A stretch of 36,878 nucleotides of DNA from Diphasiastrum complanatum (GCA_029204225.1 MU835721.1:1-36878), one strand, 5' to 3'; shown: positions 19,191-29,617, counted from the stretch's first letter. Numbers and translations are program-made. Notes: generated by a model not told the origin, from the sequence alone.

Positions 19191-20530
19191 TACTAGACTC
19201 AAGAGCTACCTCACACTTCACATCAAGAAGAATCATATCTGATTTTCGAAGTGCAGATCCATCAAGATTCATTGTTCTTGGATATGGATCCAAACATCAA
19301 GTGAACAGTATTGGTTCATTGTGGCTCAACACGAATGGCAGAGACAAACGACTCGAAGATGTTATGTTCATGCCTACACTGCAGCAGGACTTGCTATTTG
19401 TGGCAAGAATGGTTGATGCAGGGATGCGTGTGACGTTCTTTGACGAAGCATGCAACGTTATTGATGCAAGTACCAATACCCTGATCACCCAAGGTAGAAT
19501 AAAAGACAATGTGTATCACTTAAAGGTACGCCTACCTGCTAATCAAGTGCATCAGATTCATGATGATTCGCCAAACACTCTATGGCATAGGAGACTATGC
19601 CATATGAATTCAATGGCACTTTACCAAGCAAGCCATCATGGAGAAATCACCTCGAATGCAAACAGTTCAACCACCTCTAATGCATGTCTGAAGGGTAAGA
19701 TGTCATGCACTCCATTTGTCAAGGACTCCTACAGCATGACCAAGATTCTGGAGTTAGTGCATTCTGACATTTGTGGGCCTTTCAATGTGATCTCAGTGGG
19801 AGGCTCAAAATATTACATTACCTTCATTGATGATTACAGTAAATTTGCCAGAGTGTATTTTATTTAGAATAAATCAGAAGCATTTGACAAATTCACAGAG
19901 TATGTGAATTGGACAGAGAGATGCACTAGCAACAAAGTGAAGCAGATCAGGACAGATCGAGGTGGAGAATACATCTCGAATCGCTTCATTGACTTCTGCA
20001 ATGATCATGGTATCATTCACAGAAGGACTGCATCTTACACACTGCAACACAACGATGTTGTAGAAAGAAAGAACAGAACTCTGATGGAAGCTTCCAGATG
20101 CATGATGGCCTACTCGAAAGCTCCAAGAGTACCGTGGGCTGAAGCAGTAACTATAGCTGCTTATAATCAGAACAGGACAAGAAAGTCTGGTGTTTCTCAC
20201 ATGACACCACATGAATTATGGTCCAATCTGGCTCACATCAGAATCTTTGGCTGTGCAGCTTATGCACATATTCTTGATAAGCTTCAAAAGAAGCTTGATG
20301 AGAAAGCTGAACAGGGATATCTTGTAGGATATGACAATAATTTGTCATACTACAGAGTCTACATGCCAGAGACGAACACTGTGAAGACAGTTAAAGATGT
20401 CAGATTTAATGAGAGCAGAACGATGGCCAACGATGATCCTGTCAGCTATGAAGTTCTTGAAAGACAGTACTATGATCTGCCAATTGTGACAAAGGGAGCA
20501 GAAGACAAACACGAAGATGAATATTTTTGA
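19100..20530 (+). pseudogene. Copia element B protease-integrase
   Basis: One frame, interrupted by a TAG at 19865-19867, carries the protease motif LDSRATSHFT, LYDV-type strand VMFMPTLQQDLLFVARM, LWHRRLCHMNSMAL, CLKGKM, then integrase core aspartates in VHSDICGPF and RTDRGGEY and the glutamate in VVERKNRTLME. The C-terminal part reads IRIFGCAAYAHI and VGYDNNLSYYRVY. It ends in an acidic hinge at 20530. Apart from the single TAG all core motifs are present, so this is less decayed than element A. It is the same lineage as elements A and C. Confidence 0.85.
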
Positions 20531-20609
20531 GTCGCTTCGCATTCGAGTGACGAATCAAAAGACGAAAGATTCGAGAGGTAGCCTTCTGCTACAGTACCTG
20601 TAAACCGAG

Positions 20610-21171
20610 ATGGTTCTGGACCTAGCAGAGCAGAGAAAGACAAAGCATTGCAGTTCAAGAGGATCTCCTAGAAGGTCAACAAGACAACGAAGAGCACCAG
20701 CAAGATATGTGCCAGACAGCTTTGCTTCTACATCAGAAGAGTTATGTGGATTCAGTGGTGAACCACAGACATTCGAGGAGGCAATTGAATGTCCAGAGAA
20801 GAACAAATGGATCCAAGCCATGAATGAGGAGATGGAATCCATGAGGAAGAACTAGGTATGGACGTTGTAGCCATTACCAGATAAGCGAAAGGCTATAAAA
20901 TGCAAATGGGTATACAAGCTAAAGTATGGACCAGATGGAGATGTCTCAAAGTATAAGGCAAGACTTGTAGCGAAGGGATTCTCTCAGAGATATGGTATTG
21001 ATTATTCTGAGACCTTATCTCCTGTCGTGAAACATTCGTCCCTATGTTTACTATTTGCATATGCAGCTTCTTATGATCTCAGGATCCACATTGTGTACGA
21101 GAAGATAGCCTTCTTGCATGGTGAGCTAGACGAAGAGGTCTACATGGATCAACCCCCAAGATATGTCTCAA
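20610..21171 (+). pseudogene. Copia element B reverse transcriptase N-terminal part
   Basis: After a frame change the hinge (RRSTRQRRAPARYVPDSF) leads to FEEAIECPEKNKWIQAMNEE, a TAG at 20853-20855 and another TAG soon after, then CKWVYKLKYGPDG, YKARLVAKGFSQ and the region of the first catalytic aspartate. There the usual MDVKTAFLHG reads VYEKIAFLHG, so the aspartate appears replaced. It ends at EVYMDQPP..., before YVDD, where another gag begins in the same frame. Confidence 0.8.
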
Positions 21172-21550
21172 ATTCACTTCCTAATTATGCATGCGATGCA
21201 CTCATGACTCTATTATCGAGTCTACCTAAAGCTTACAAAAATTGGGTAATGGCAATTTCTACCCAGGAGCACCTCACTCTATCAAGAGTAATTTCGCTGC
21301 TCCTACAAGAGGAGATCAGAAGATCAGCATCCTCCTCAGGCTCAGGATTGGATCCTCAAGCTCTATATTCAAAAAATCAAAAGTTTAGATCCAAGAGATC
21401 TACAAAGTTAGGCTCTACTGACAAGAAGAGCAACATGCAGTCTAGACCAAATTCCGATTCAGGATCGAATTCAAGCTCTTTATCATTCCAACTAGTGCAT
21501 AAACTTTTCTGCATATACTGTAAGAGGACTGGCCATGAAATCAAGGACTG
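21172..21550 (+). pseudogene. Copia gag tail with zinc knuckle (third element)
   Basis: Fused in frame to the element B reverse transcriptase, this Gag tail reads LLSSLPKAYKNWVMAISTQE, VISLLLQEEIRR, a serine-rich linker, and CIYCKRTGHEIKD where the frame meets the LTR at 21551, losing the last cysteine of the knuckle. It differs from the gags of elements A, B and C, so it is a separate copia family. Confidence 0.75.
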
Positions 21551-22032
21551 AACTAGTCAAAAATCAAGAAGATAGCTAAAAGTAACAAAACTTCACCAAA
21601 TTAGGCAAAGTAAGGTATCTTTATTCATGATTATTGATCATTCACAAGATAGGGGCCTGATTCTAGAGCATGATCCTAGATCTCATGTGATTTTAGGCAC
21701 ATGGACCACTTTCTTCATCAAGAAAGCTCTCCAAGAGAAGCTCCAAGATCTCTTAAAACTCAAAATTACAAAATGAACAATAGCCTCCAAATTTAGCACG
21801 ACCTCAGCTATTTATAGTGGTCATTTGTGCCTCTACTATAAGTTTGGGGACCTATTTAGGTAAATTGGGCCTTACAACCATTATTACAATTCCGCTATTC
21901 TCAATTATAGCGAGGTTGTTCGGACCATTTTATTAACTGTCCTATTGACTAGTTCTAATCTACTTTATCTCCATGGTTATATTTGGCAATTCATTAGTAA
22001 GCTCATGGGCTAATTACATGCAGCACATGACA
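21551..22032 (-). repeat. 3' LTR of the gag-only element (truncated)
   Basis: 482 bp matching 26967-27448; the first ~81 bp of the full LTR are missing on the left. It ends GCACATGACA beside the polypurine tract. Confidence 0.85.
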
Positions 22033-22046
22033 CTCCCCCTACTTTA
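22033..22046 (-). other. Polypurine tract of the gag-only element
   Basis: The minus strand reads AAAGTAGGGGGAG immediately before the LTR start TGTCATGTGC. Confidence 0.8.
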
Positions 22047-22814
22047 AGCATTTTTGCCCTCAAAAATGAAGACCATGTAGTCCTTTGTTGAGTGCCATGT
22101 CTCGTGAATCCTTTGGCAGTAGTCGAGAAGTAATTGGCCACCTTGAGTAAGAAACATCTTTTCTTGTATTATTCTTGTCAGTAGCCATCTTCCATTTAAA
22201 TTTTGTTGCCTCAGGTTCAACTTCCAGCTTATTGTTGTAGAACAAGATTGCAATGAGTTTTCTTCATAGAGAACCTTGGATCTACAACTGATCCCATAGA
22301 ATTAATAACATCACTGAAGAAGGGATTGATGAAACACATGAAAGCCTCAAGTTGCATTAGTTATGTACGGGTTGACAGGATCCAAGCAACATGACATTCA
22401 ATAGTCTTCTTCCTCAGTATCTTCCTTGATTGGATGGGCTATCAAATTCCATATGCGTCTTTTCTTGTGCTTGCATCCGGTTTTGTTGCCTTGGGCATTG
22501 CTCCTTGATGTAGGATCACAATATCAAAGCATTGATTTCATCCAAGTTATCTGATTGAGCATTGGAGTTCCGTCTTGTCGAATCATTCTGAACAAGATTG
22601 GTAGCGTTATCTCGCTGGAGATGGATGGCCATGGATCCATTGATATCCTCCGTGAGTGAAGCGATGGGTATAGCTCCTGATATATCAAAATTGTAATGCT
22701 CCAAATCAAATGATTCATTGTCCAAATTTGGCCATATTCTAGTTGTTTTCGATTCATCATTTTGTTCCAAGAGAGCGTCGTTATGTTGGAATATGAACAA
22801 CTCATATTCATTCA

Positions 22815-22934
22815 GTTGTAAGCAATGATGATCCTCAGTTTGATCCCCAAAGATAAATTTGTCATATATACAATGTTGTAAGCAGTGCTTATCTTCAGTT
22901 TGATCTCCAAAGATAAATTTGTCATATATACAAT
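22815..22934 (-). repeat. 60-bp tandem duplication in gag C-terminal region
   Basis: Copies at 22815-22874 and 22875-22934 differ at few bases. On the minus strand each encodes CIYDKFIFGDQTED followed by HCLQ, so 20 residues are duplicated in frame. Confidence 0.85.
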
Positions 22935-24349
22935 TATAGACAACAGTAATCTTAATCTCAAAAGTTCTCGAGTCAACAATAGATCAGAATTCATCTGTCG
23001 TTGATGTTGAGACATGATTAGATGTTCAAGAGACGTATTCAGCAATTCCTTGATTCCTTTTGATCCTTCATCCATTGAAGAATTCCTCTCTGAAATACTT
23101 TCGTTCAAACCAGCACCTTGATAAGCTTGGAATTGACATATTGATAGGTTTGGAGAGTTTTGATGATGGAGAGTTGAACACACTGGTGTAGGAATTTCTT
23201 CCTACTAAGACTCCAATTTGATCCATAGTTGCATCTTTTGTTGTCTCATCCTTAGATCTTGAATTAATGCCTTTTGCATTACATCTGTCAATGTTGGATT
23301 TGCTCGAAGTACTTTATCCAAATGTTGTCGAATGTGATCTTGAAGACCACGTAGATAGTGTTGGATAGATAATTCTTCATCAAGACACCTCTGTTTAGAT
23401 GCTACCAAACGGAATCTGGTATTATATGCCTTTACAGAACTAGTTTGTTCTAGCATATACCAAGAGTCCATATAATAATCTATAAATATTTTTGCACAAA
23501 ACTCTTTGAAATCGTCCCATGACTTCGGTTCGTACTCTGGATGACATAATACTCCTTGCCACCAATCATAGGCTTTTCCTCGAAAGCAGGATACTACTAT
23601 GGTAATTTTTCCCTGATCAGAGATAAAATATAATCGTAGATTCTCATCGACAATAGATAACTAGTCATCAATATGTAATGAACTCATTTCTCTCTCGAAG
23701 GTTGGTATGTTCTCAAAAGGAACATCACCAGGATTTCGTTGAATATTGATTTGTTGATGTTGATTTGCCTCTGACGAACTGCTCTCACCATTGTAACAAG
23801 AACTAGGAATGGTCAGTATGCTCCCATAACTGGTATTGTCTCTTGTCTGCAACCCAGTAATTCCCACATTTGGTATCACAGCCATAGAGAAAGCATCTTC
23901 TATTTGCATGGATGTACTGTTGAATGCCATTGTACAAAGAGAAGATTGGTATTCAAAATTATTTTCTTCAACTTCGTATTATTTGGAACCAGCTTCATAA
24001 TCATCATTGTAGTCTCCATCATCACCGATGTAGTGATTGGGATGCAATTCTGTCTCTTGACAATGTAACCTTGTGTTGTACACGTTGTGAACCGTTGGAT
24101 CTTCTTCATCATACTCACAACTTTCAGAGATATCATTTGGTTGACCTGTAGGCTCATATTGGTCCTCATGTTGCCATTCAGAGTGATTATGACCCTCATA
24201 GTCAACAATGTTATACTCGGTTTCCTATGGACCATTGTTATATTCGTCTGCATCACCAAGTTGATATTCCCGATCATCTGGTTGACAATCATGATCCGCA
24301 TCGGAATATTGTTCATGCTTGTTCGTCATCGGAATATTGTTCATCATCT

Positions 24350-24475
24350 TGCTGACAATCGCTACCATCTTCACATTGCAGATCATCTTGTTGACAATCG
24401 TCACCATCATCACATTCCTCCTCATCTTGTTGACAATCGTCATACCAATCACTTTGGTTATCGTACTCATAATTA
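24350..24475 (-). repeat. Imperfect tandem repeat encoding DDCQQDD blocks
   Basis: The plus strand repeats CATCTTGTTGACAATCGTCA-like units about every 40-45 bp. The minus-strand reading is very acidic, with Cys-Gln-Gln at each unit. Confidence 0.7.
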
Positions 24476-25261
24476 TTTCCATCCCATTGATCTTCATAGT
24501 CGGACATATATTCATTATCAGTGTCCATGGTGTAGTGACAGGCAGTCTGTGGGTTATGGGTCCACAAAACTGAATGAAGCGAAAAGAATTTGGAACAATT
24601 GTAAATTTCACTAATAAAATCACAAAGATAAAATCACAAATTTGCTAGTAACAAATTTTGTGCTTCTCCACCGTCCCAAAATTCTGAGTCCTTGAAGAAT
24701 GTAACCTGCAAGGTTTGGGAACAACAATAGCTATTGGCAAAATGTCACCTTTGCTTTATTTTTTCGATTTTAAAAAAAAATGTGATAATGATGACTAAAA
24801 TGCTGATCATGTGATTCAGCTCGATGAACTGAGCACTTTTTGTTCTTGAAGCACTGAAATCCGGGATCATATGAAAAAAATTATGAAAGTTTAAAAACTT
24901 AGTCGAGAATAAAAATGAACGAACCTAGAAATAGGGGCCTTAAGAGAAAAGTTTGGTTTCTTTGGAGCATTAGACCGTTGAATAAAGAAAACCGTAGAAA
25001 TCTTAAAAAATGACGGCAAATTTTTTCTCTTGGTTACTTGGGCGATCCGTTGCGGTGCTCGAAAGAAAAATATAAAACCGTTAAAGAAATAGGAAAAAAT
25101 GGGAAAAAATTTCTATGGGGCACGTGAAAGGAAAAAGGGAAAATTTCAGAGAATATTTTTTTTGGATATTCTAGCAGCGTGGGCATAGGGGCAACGTAGG
25201 CAGAGGGACGAGTAAGAGAGAGAGACTTGGGAGAAGAAAATGATGGAGAGAGAAGGGCGGT

Positions 25262-25425
25262 AAAATCTCGACCGAAGGAAAGAGAGGGGCGGGTAGAGAG
25301 AGAAAATCTCGACCGATGGAAAGAGAGGGGCGTGTAGAGAGAGAAAATTTTGACCGAAGGAAAGAGAGGGGCGGGTAGAGAGAGAAAATCTCGACCGAAG
25401 GAAAGAGAAAATCTCAACCGAAGGA
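25262..25425. repeat. 41-bp tandem repeat, GA-rich
   Basis: AAAATCTCGACCGAAGGAAA recurs at 25262, 25303, 25344 (changed to AAAATTTTGACCG) and 25385, with a shortened copy from 25408. The period of 41 bp is exact for the first four. Confidence 0.88.
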
Positions 25426-26167
25426 GTGGGCCGTGAGGGAGTTCGCATGAGAGCGAGACAAAATAAGAGAGATAAAGGAGTGAATAAACCAGAGAAAGGA
25501 AGAGAGAATTAATCTATCTTCGTCAATACAAATTGCTTCTGGAGGTTCCTGTCAATGTAGAAGACACCTGGTTTTGTCTGATCAGAGATCACTTCGCTGT
25601 CAAATGTATATAATCTCTGTGCTGAGCAAGAATATGAGAAAGAGAAGTTTAACGAGAGAATCGCTAAGCTATCAGGAGAATTTGCTGGAATTTGCTGCGT
25701 CAAAGCATGGATGATGAATGATATCCTTCAGAAGATAAGAGCGGAGCTGCATCTGCTGAACATAAAGTCTTTGTTGTATCCGCAGATGGTGAGATCTTAG
25801 ATGAAACATTAGCATTAGGAGCTCGAACGGGGAATGATGCGCATTCAGTTCTCAAGTCTATGGAGCAGACAATATCTCATTCCGTGCAAGCTCAAAGAGG
25901 CGGTCACTGACACTTTCACTGCAGATAGCCGGCGTATCGCTACTACTGATTTGGATGAAGTAGCAAAGGAAGCAATGATGATTCATTATGCGGCGCATGA
26001 CTGATACTTCTTTCGTTGAGAACGTGATAATAGATTTCCAGTGGGTTCACGATGAGCAAGATGACACAAAATGGAGAAACTGAGGAGGAAATATAGATGG
26101 CGTGAAGAGAGAGAGGAGGATTGGCGCGTGGAGGGACGCGTCGCGAGGAGGGAGGGAGTAAAGGCGC

Positions 26168-26171
<4 letters not shown>

Positions 26172-26222
<51 letters not shown>
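26172..26222. repeat. (AG)25 dinucleotide microsatellite
   Basis: An uninterrupted AG run followed by A8. It lies in the leader of the gag-only element. Confidence 0.95.
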
Positions 26223-26226
<4 letters not shown>

Positions 26227-26872
26227 AAACGGTTACGATTGTTAGGTTAAAGTAGGAGAAGTAAGTAGCTAGATTAGGGTTAAGTTAGGTCTTGGTCTCA
26301 TCGAGATTAGGGTTAGGTCTTTTTTTTTTCAAGATTTTTTTTCGAAAACTTTAAAATGAAGAAATGGAAAAACATCAAACAAAGAAACTAAACTTCAGAA
26401 ATGAAAAGATGAAGTGCTTCTCTCCCAAATTTCTACCAAAGCTAAAATTTGATCTCCTTCACAAGAAATGTCATATCTCTCTTAATTTTCAACCAAATTG
26501 ACTGCAAATTGGCTCAAATTTAAGCTAAGATAAAGATCTACAATTCTATAGAATTACAGTCACAAATTTCAGCCAAAAGTACGGCCAAACATGGAGAAAA
26601 ACAGACTGCAAAAACTATGACTAACTAAAACTAGAAGAAATCACTAAAATGGCCATAACTTGGTCATTATAGCTCCAAATCAGAAAATCTCAGGACCTCC
26701 AGAAAGCTAGATCTATTGATCTAAAACAAGAAACTACACAGAAAATGAGAATTAGATGGTCAAAAACTAAAGCAAAGCTTGCTGGAAATTAAAAAATCAA
26801 GAAAACTAGAACAAGAAACTCTACCAAATTTAACAAAATCCACCAAATCTGATGGGGAAAGAATTTAATGCT

Positions 26873-26884
26873 CTGATACCAAAA
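26873..26884 (-). other. Primer-binding site, initiator tRNA-Met
   Basis: The plus strand reads GCTCTGATACCA close to the LTR start at 26886. Initiator tRNA-Met is used both by copia elements and by many Ty3/gypsy elements. Confidence 0.85.
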
Positions 26885-26885
26885 T

Positions 26886-27448
26886 TGTCATGTGCCAACC
26901 TTAGCATTCAAACATCTAATTCATTCATTAAACATCAAATTACAATGGAAATGCAAGAAATCAAGAAACTAGTCAAAAATCAAGAAGATAGCTAAAAGTA
27001 ACAAAACTTCACCAAATTAGGCAAAGTAAGGTATCTTTATTCATGATTATTGATCATTCACAAGATAGGGGCCTGATTCTAGAGCATGATCCTAGATCTC
27101 ATGTGATTTTAGGCACATGGACCACTTTCTTCATCAAGAAAGCTCTCCAAGAGAAGCTCCAAGATCTCTTAAAACTCAAAATTACAAAATGAACAATAGC
27201 CTCCAAATTTAGCACGACCTCAGCTATTTATAGTGGTCATTTTTGCCTCTACTATAAGTTTGGGGCCTTATTTAGCTAAATTGGGCCTTACAACCATTAT
27301 TACAATTCCGTTATTCTCAATTATAGCGAGGTTGTTCGAACCATTTTATTAATTGTCCTATTGACTAGTTCTAATCTAATTTAGCTCCATGGCTATATTT
27401 GGCAATTCATTAGTAAGCTCATGGGCTAATTACATGCAGCACATGACA
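26886..27448 (-). repeat. 5' LTR of the gag-only element (563 bp)
   Basis: It starts TGTCATGTGC and ends GCACATGACA, a perfect 10-bp terminal inverted repeat. This is the complete LTR copy. Confidence 0.88.
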
Positions 27449-27951
27449 GTTATGGAGCAGTCGGCAACGACAAACTCAATTTCCTCAGTGGTTACACAGA
27501 TGCAAGTTGGGCAGGAGATGTAGACACTCGTGATACCTATGGAAGACCCTCCTTGCCATAAAAGGAGAGGCATTTGCCTTGTAAACAACAAATCTACATT
27601 TACATTCTTTCTCAACAATGGTCCAATTTTTTGGAACAGTCGCAAGCAAACTTCAATAGCTCTATCTTCCACTGAATCAGAGTATATTGCAGCCTCTCAA
27701 GCTACAAAGGAAGCAATTTGGCTGAGGAACTCACTCTCAGATATCGGTATGAATCAATATCCTCCGACGATATTATTTTGTGATAATCAAAGTGTCATCG
27801 CTTTATCATCCAACCCTAGATTTCATTCCAAGAGTAAGCACATTGAATTGAAGTATCATTTCGTCAGAAGCAAAGTTCTCAATGAAGAGGTCAGATTGCA
27901 GTGCTGATGAGGGTTTTTCAGGCTCTCAGAGATACGGTTGCAAGGAGGGGG
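27449..27951 (+). pseudogene. Copia RNase H 3' end
   Basis: The frame YGAVGNDKLNFLSGYTDASW, then GDVDTRDTYG carries the RNase H aspartate region, followed by about 59 bp of extra sequence with a TAA at 27559-27561. It resumes in another frame: FFLNNGPIFWNSRKQTSIAL, STESEYIAASQATKEAIW, LFCDNQSV and SKHIELKYHFVRSK. After VRLQC and a TGA at 27905-27907 some 20 codons seem lost, but the frame FFRLSEIRLQGGGAV reaches the polypurine tract. It was probably the target of the gag-only element, whose right LTR abuts it. Reverse transcriptase is missing. Confidence 0.82.
27942..27951 (+). other. Polypurine tract after copia RNase H
   Basis: AAGGAGGGGG directly precedes a possible LTR start, TGCTGTCAATTTTGG at 27952. 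Confidence 0.65.
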
Positions 27952-28529
27952 TGCTGTCAATTTTGGTGCAATGATTCACTAGCTTTCTAAGTTACGGTTT
28001 CGTAAAACTTTTGATCACTAATTCGCATTAGGATCTTGCTAATGTCTCTTTCCCCATTGAATTCAACTTACAGTTAGTAAAAATCTTACATGGGCTTGAA
28101 ACCAATTTATTGCCTATGATGTGCTCGTGGGGTGCAAGTTATACACACCGCTTTGTTTGATAAGCGGTGGTATTTTTGCCGACCGTTGGGTCTAGGTATT
28201 TCGCTAGACAGTACCGATGGCGGGTGTGACTAGTGTGACGCTTAACCAAGGTGTTGTATTTCAACTGCGGATGGTGGACGGCCCGCTCTGGTGTTTCACA
28301 GAGGTCGGGTTCAGTTGATACGTTTCATAATTGACAAAGTTTTTTTGAAAAGTCAATTTCTTACCTTTAAACTGTGTCTAGCCAGTTTAGGGACAGGCTG
28401 GGTCCCAATTCTACGGCAAATTTGTGCCGATTTTTCTCTGATAACCAGGTTTTACATGCCGATTTCTCAGTTATTGTGAACTTAAACTTCAATATTAGCC
28501 CGATTTCCCGTGCAGAAATATCGGCTAAC
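27952..28529 (+). repeat. Probable 3' LTR (partial) of the copia above
   Basis: The position after RNase H and polypurine tract predicts an LTR here. No second copy is present in the window to confirm it and the right end is not visible; it meets a foreign LTR fragment at 28530. No protein is recognisable. Confidence 0.4.
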
Positions 28530-28656
28530 AAAAGTACTTCCTTTCACACGTGGGAATAGGCTCCACACATGTGAAATCAGATCATCAGCATTGTTCTAAT
28601 GTTTGATCATTATTTACAGTAAACAAATGTCAAGTGAGAAGTGACAAATTTCAACA
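28530..28656 (-). repeat. LTR fragment of the nested copia family
   Basis: About 127 bp match the right end of the 9093-9954 LTR (9830-9954), including CTTTCACACGTGGGAATAGG, ATGTTTGATCATTATTTACA and GTCAAGTGAGAAGTGACAA, ending TTTCAACA. It is more diverged than the two full LTRs are from each other, so it is an older relict of the same family. Confidence 0.85.
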
Positions 28657-29034
28657 TTGCTGACGATAGTGGCTTCCATGTTGTTTGAGAGCAGACACGC
28701 ATTTTGCCAAGGCAAAGAATTCATCTCCTTTTGTTATGTCCATGACCAGTTATAGGATTCAATATATTCCTAGTCTTGGATACACGACACTCCAGTGAAT
28801 CAAGCTATTAGTTATGCCACGTCATACTGAACATGACCCGAAAGTAACTAATATCCTTGTGAGGCCCTGAACACACTAAATGGAGTTAGTGCAAGGTATG
28901 AGACATTGTATGCATGTGTAGAATTATCAATAGCAATTCTATGAATAGAGGATCCATGCATAGAGACTCTATTCTAGATGAATCTATGTATAGGGGAGTT
29001 AAAACCTTGCATGTCTATGTGCACAAGTGGTTCT
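28657..29034. other. Unassigned 378-bp stretch
   Basis: No retroelement protein or terminal signal is recognisable. It holds short repeated words (GAATAGAGGATCCATGCATAG and similar near 28940-28990) but no clear structure. Confidence 0.4.
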
Positions 29035-29570
29035 TGTCACAAAAGCGAGACTGTTTCGTGTTTGTCTTCTCCATCACAGAACATATTTTATTCTAGCAAT
29101 CAAGACACACAACACAAGACCAAGAGATACACGAAAATAGAGCGACTATATTGTCAATTTGATTTTGGAGCGAGATCGTCAGTGTCTCGCTCGTTGGCAA
29201 ATTGACACTCTACTCTTACGCTGTGTCCTGTTCGTTGGCAGACTTTTATGCACAACTATGGTGTCTTTACTTTCTTACTCTATTCGCTACGTCTCTCTCT
29301 GTCTTTTACAGATCTCTATATTCTCATCACTCAGTTATGATACAGAGAAGATCGTTTATACCTCTACTATGTGGAGTTTACAAGATAGCTAAACGTTGAA
29401 TCACCAGACTAGTTAACGCTAATCAGCTAGTTAGTTAGTCTTCGTCGTTGCTACACGTTTCAGCTGGGCATGAAGCCCGTTGAGCTGCCAACTGGCAGCG
29501 CAAAAGATTTTTCTTCGTTTGCTTTGTAATCTCTCGTTTGCTTTTGTTCTTTCGTTTCTTTTCGTAGTTT
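29035..29570 (-). repeat. Left (3') LTR of element C, shortened
   Basis: It starts TGTCACAAAAGCGAGACTG, matching TGTCATAAAAGCGAGACTG at 32754. It lacks about 83 bp present in the right copy (about 32792-32874), and homology stops at 29570 (equivalent to 33362). Confidence 0.82.
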
Positions 29571-29617
29571 TCGAAGACCCCGACAATAGACAATATGTCT
29601 GTCGATTGTAGAGATGC

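Larger units (their letters stand above)
22516..24528 (-). pseudogene. Gag-like protein of the gag-only element
   Basis: A likely start at 24528 lies in a good plant context (ACACCATGG) and opens an acidic, Asp/Gln/Cys-rich domain repeating DDCQQDD (about 24315-24480). A frame change follows near 24315, stops near 24235, 23980 and 23660, then the core: DENLRLYF, SCFRGKAYDWWQGVL, SWDDFKEFCAKIFIDYY and ASKQRCLDEELSIQHYLRGL. The W/F pattern is that of Ty3/gypsy Retrotrans_gag domains. After two stops at about 23200 a serine/asparagine-rich region follows, then a frame change into a part with a duplicated 20-residue block and the C-terminus near 22516. No zinc knuckle is seen. Gag would package this RNA, probably using another element's enzymes. 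It is now broken. Confidence 0.68.
24529..26871 (-). promoter_or_regulatory. Long 5' leader of the gag-only element
   Basis: About 2.3 kb between primer site and gag start. It contains A/T-rich stretches, the 41-bp GA-rich tandem repeat (25262-25425) and a (AG)25 microsatellite (26172-26222). No protein is recognisable: the serine/proline-rich minus frames at 25034-25448 are the repeat translated in different frames. Parts around 25600-26100 might be captured host sequence, but I cannot identify them. Confidence 0.5.
21551..27448 (-). mobile_element. Non-autonomous LTR retrotransposon with gag only (TR-GAG-like)
   Basis: LTRs at 21551-22032 and 26886-27448 are near-identical over 482 bp by eye. 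The internal region (22033-26885) has a tRNA-Met primer site at its right end and a polypurine tract at its left, so the element reads on the minus strand. The only protein homology I can see is a Ty3/gypsy-type Gag fold, with no protease, reverse transcriptase or integrase. This matches the class named TR-GAG. The left LTR lacks its first ~81 bp and abuts copia gag, so the left side was rearranged after insertion. The right side abuts copia RNase H, the probable original target. Confidence 0.75.

Noticed and set aside
24087-24614. His/Ile-rich plus frame over the acidic Gag region
   Set aside because: It is the complement of the Asp/Gln-rich minus-strand repeat; the minus frame has a good start context and leads to a Gag core.
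25034-25448. Serine/proline-rich minus frames suggesting a structural protein
   Set aside because: They are the 41-bp GA-rich repeat translated in two frames, and the pattern shifts frame between units.
26172-26222. Possible CRISPR or satellite array near the AG run and 41-bp repeat
   Set aside because: The repeats have no unique spacers and lie inside a retroelement leader; only simple and tandem repeats are present.
28914-29205. Small plus frames around the element C LTR start
   Set aside because: They span an LTR boundary and the right LTR has no matching frame through the missing 83 bp.
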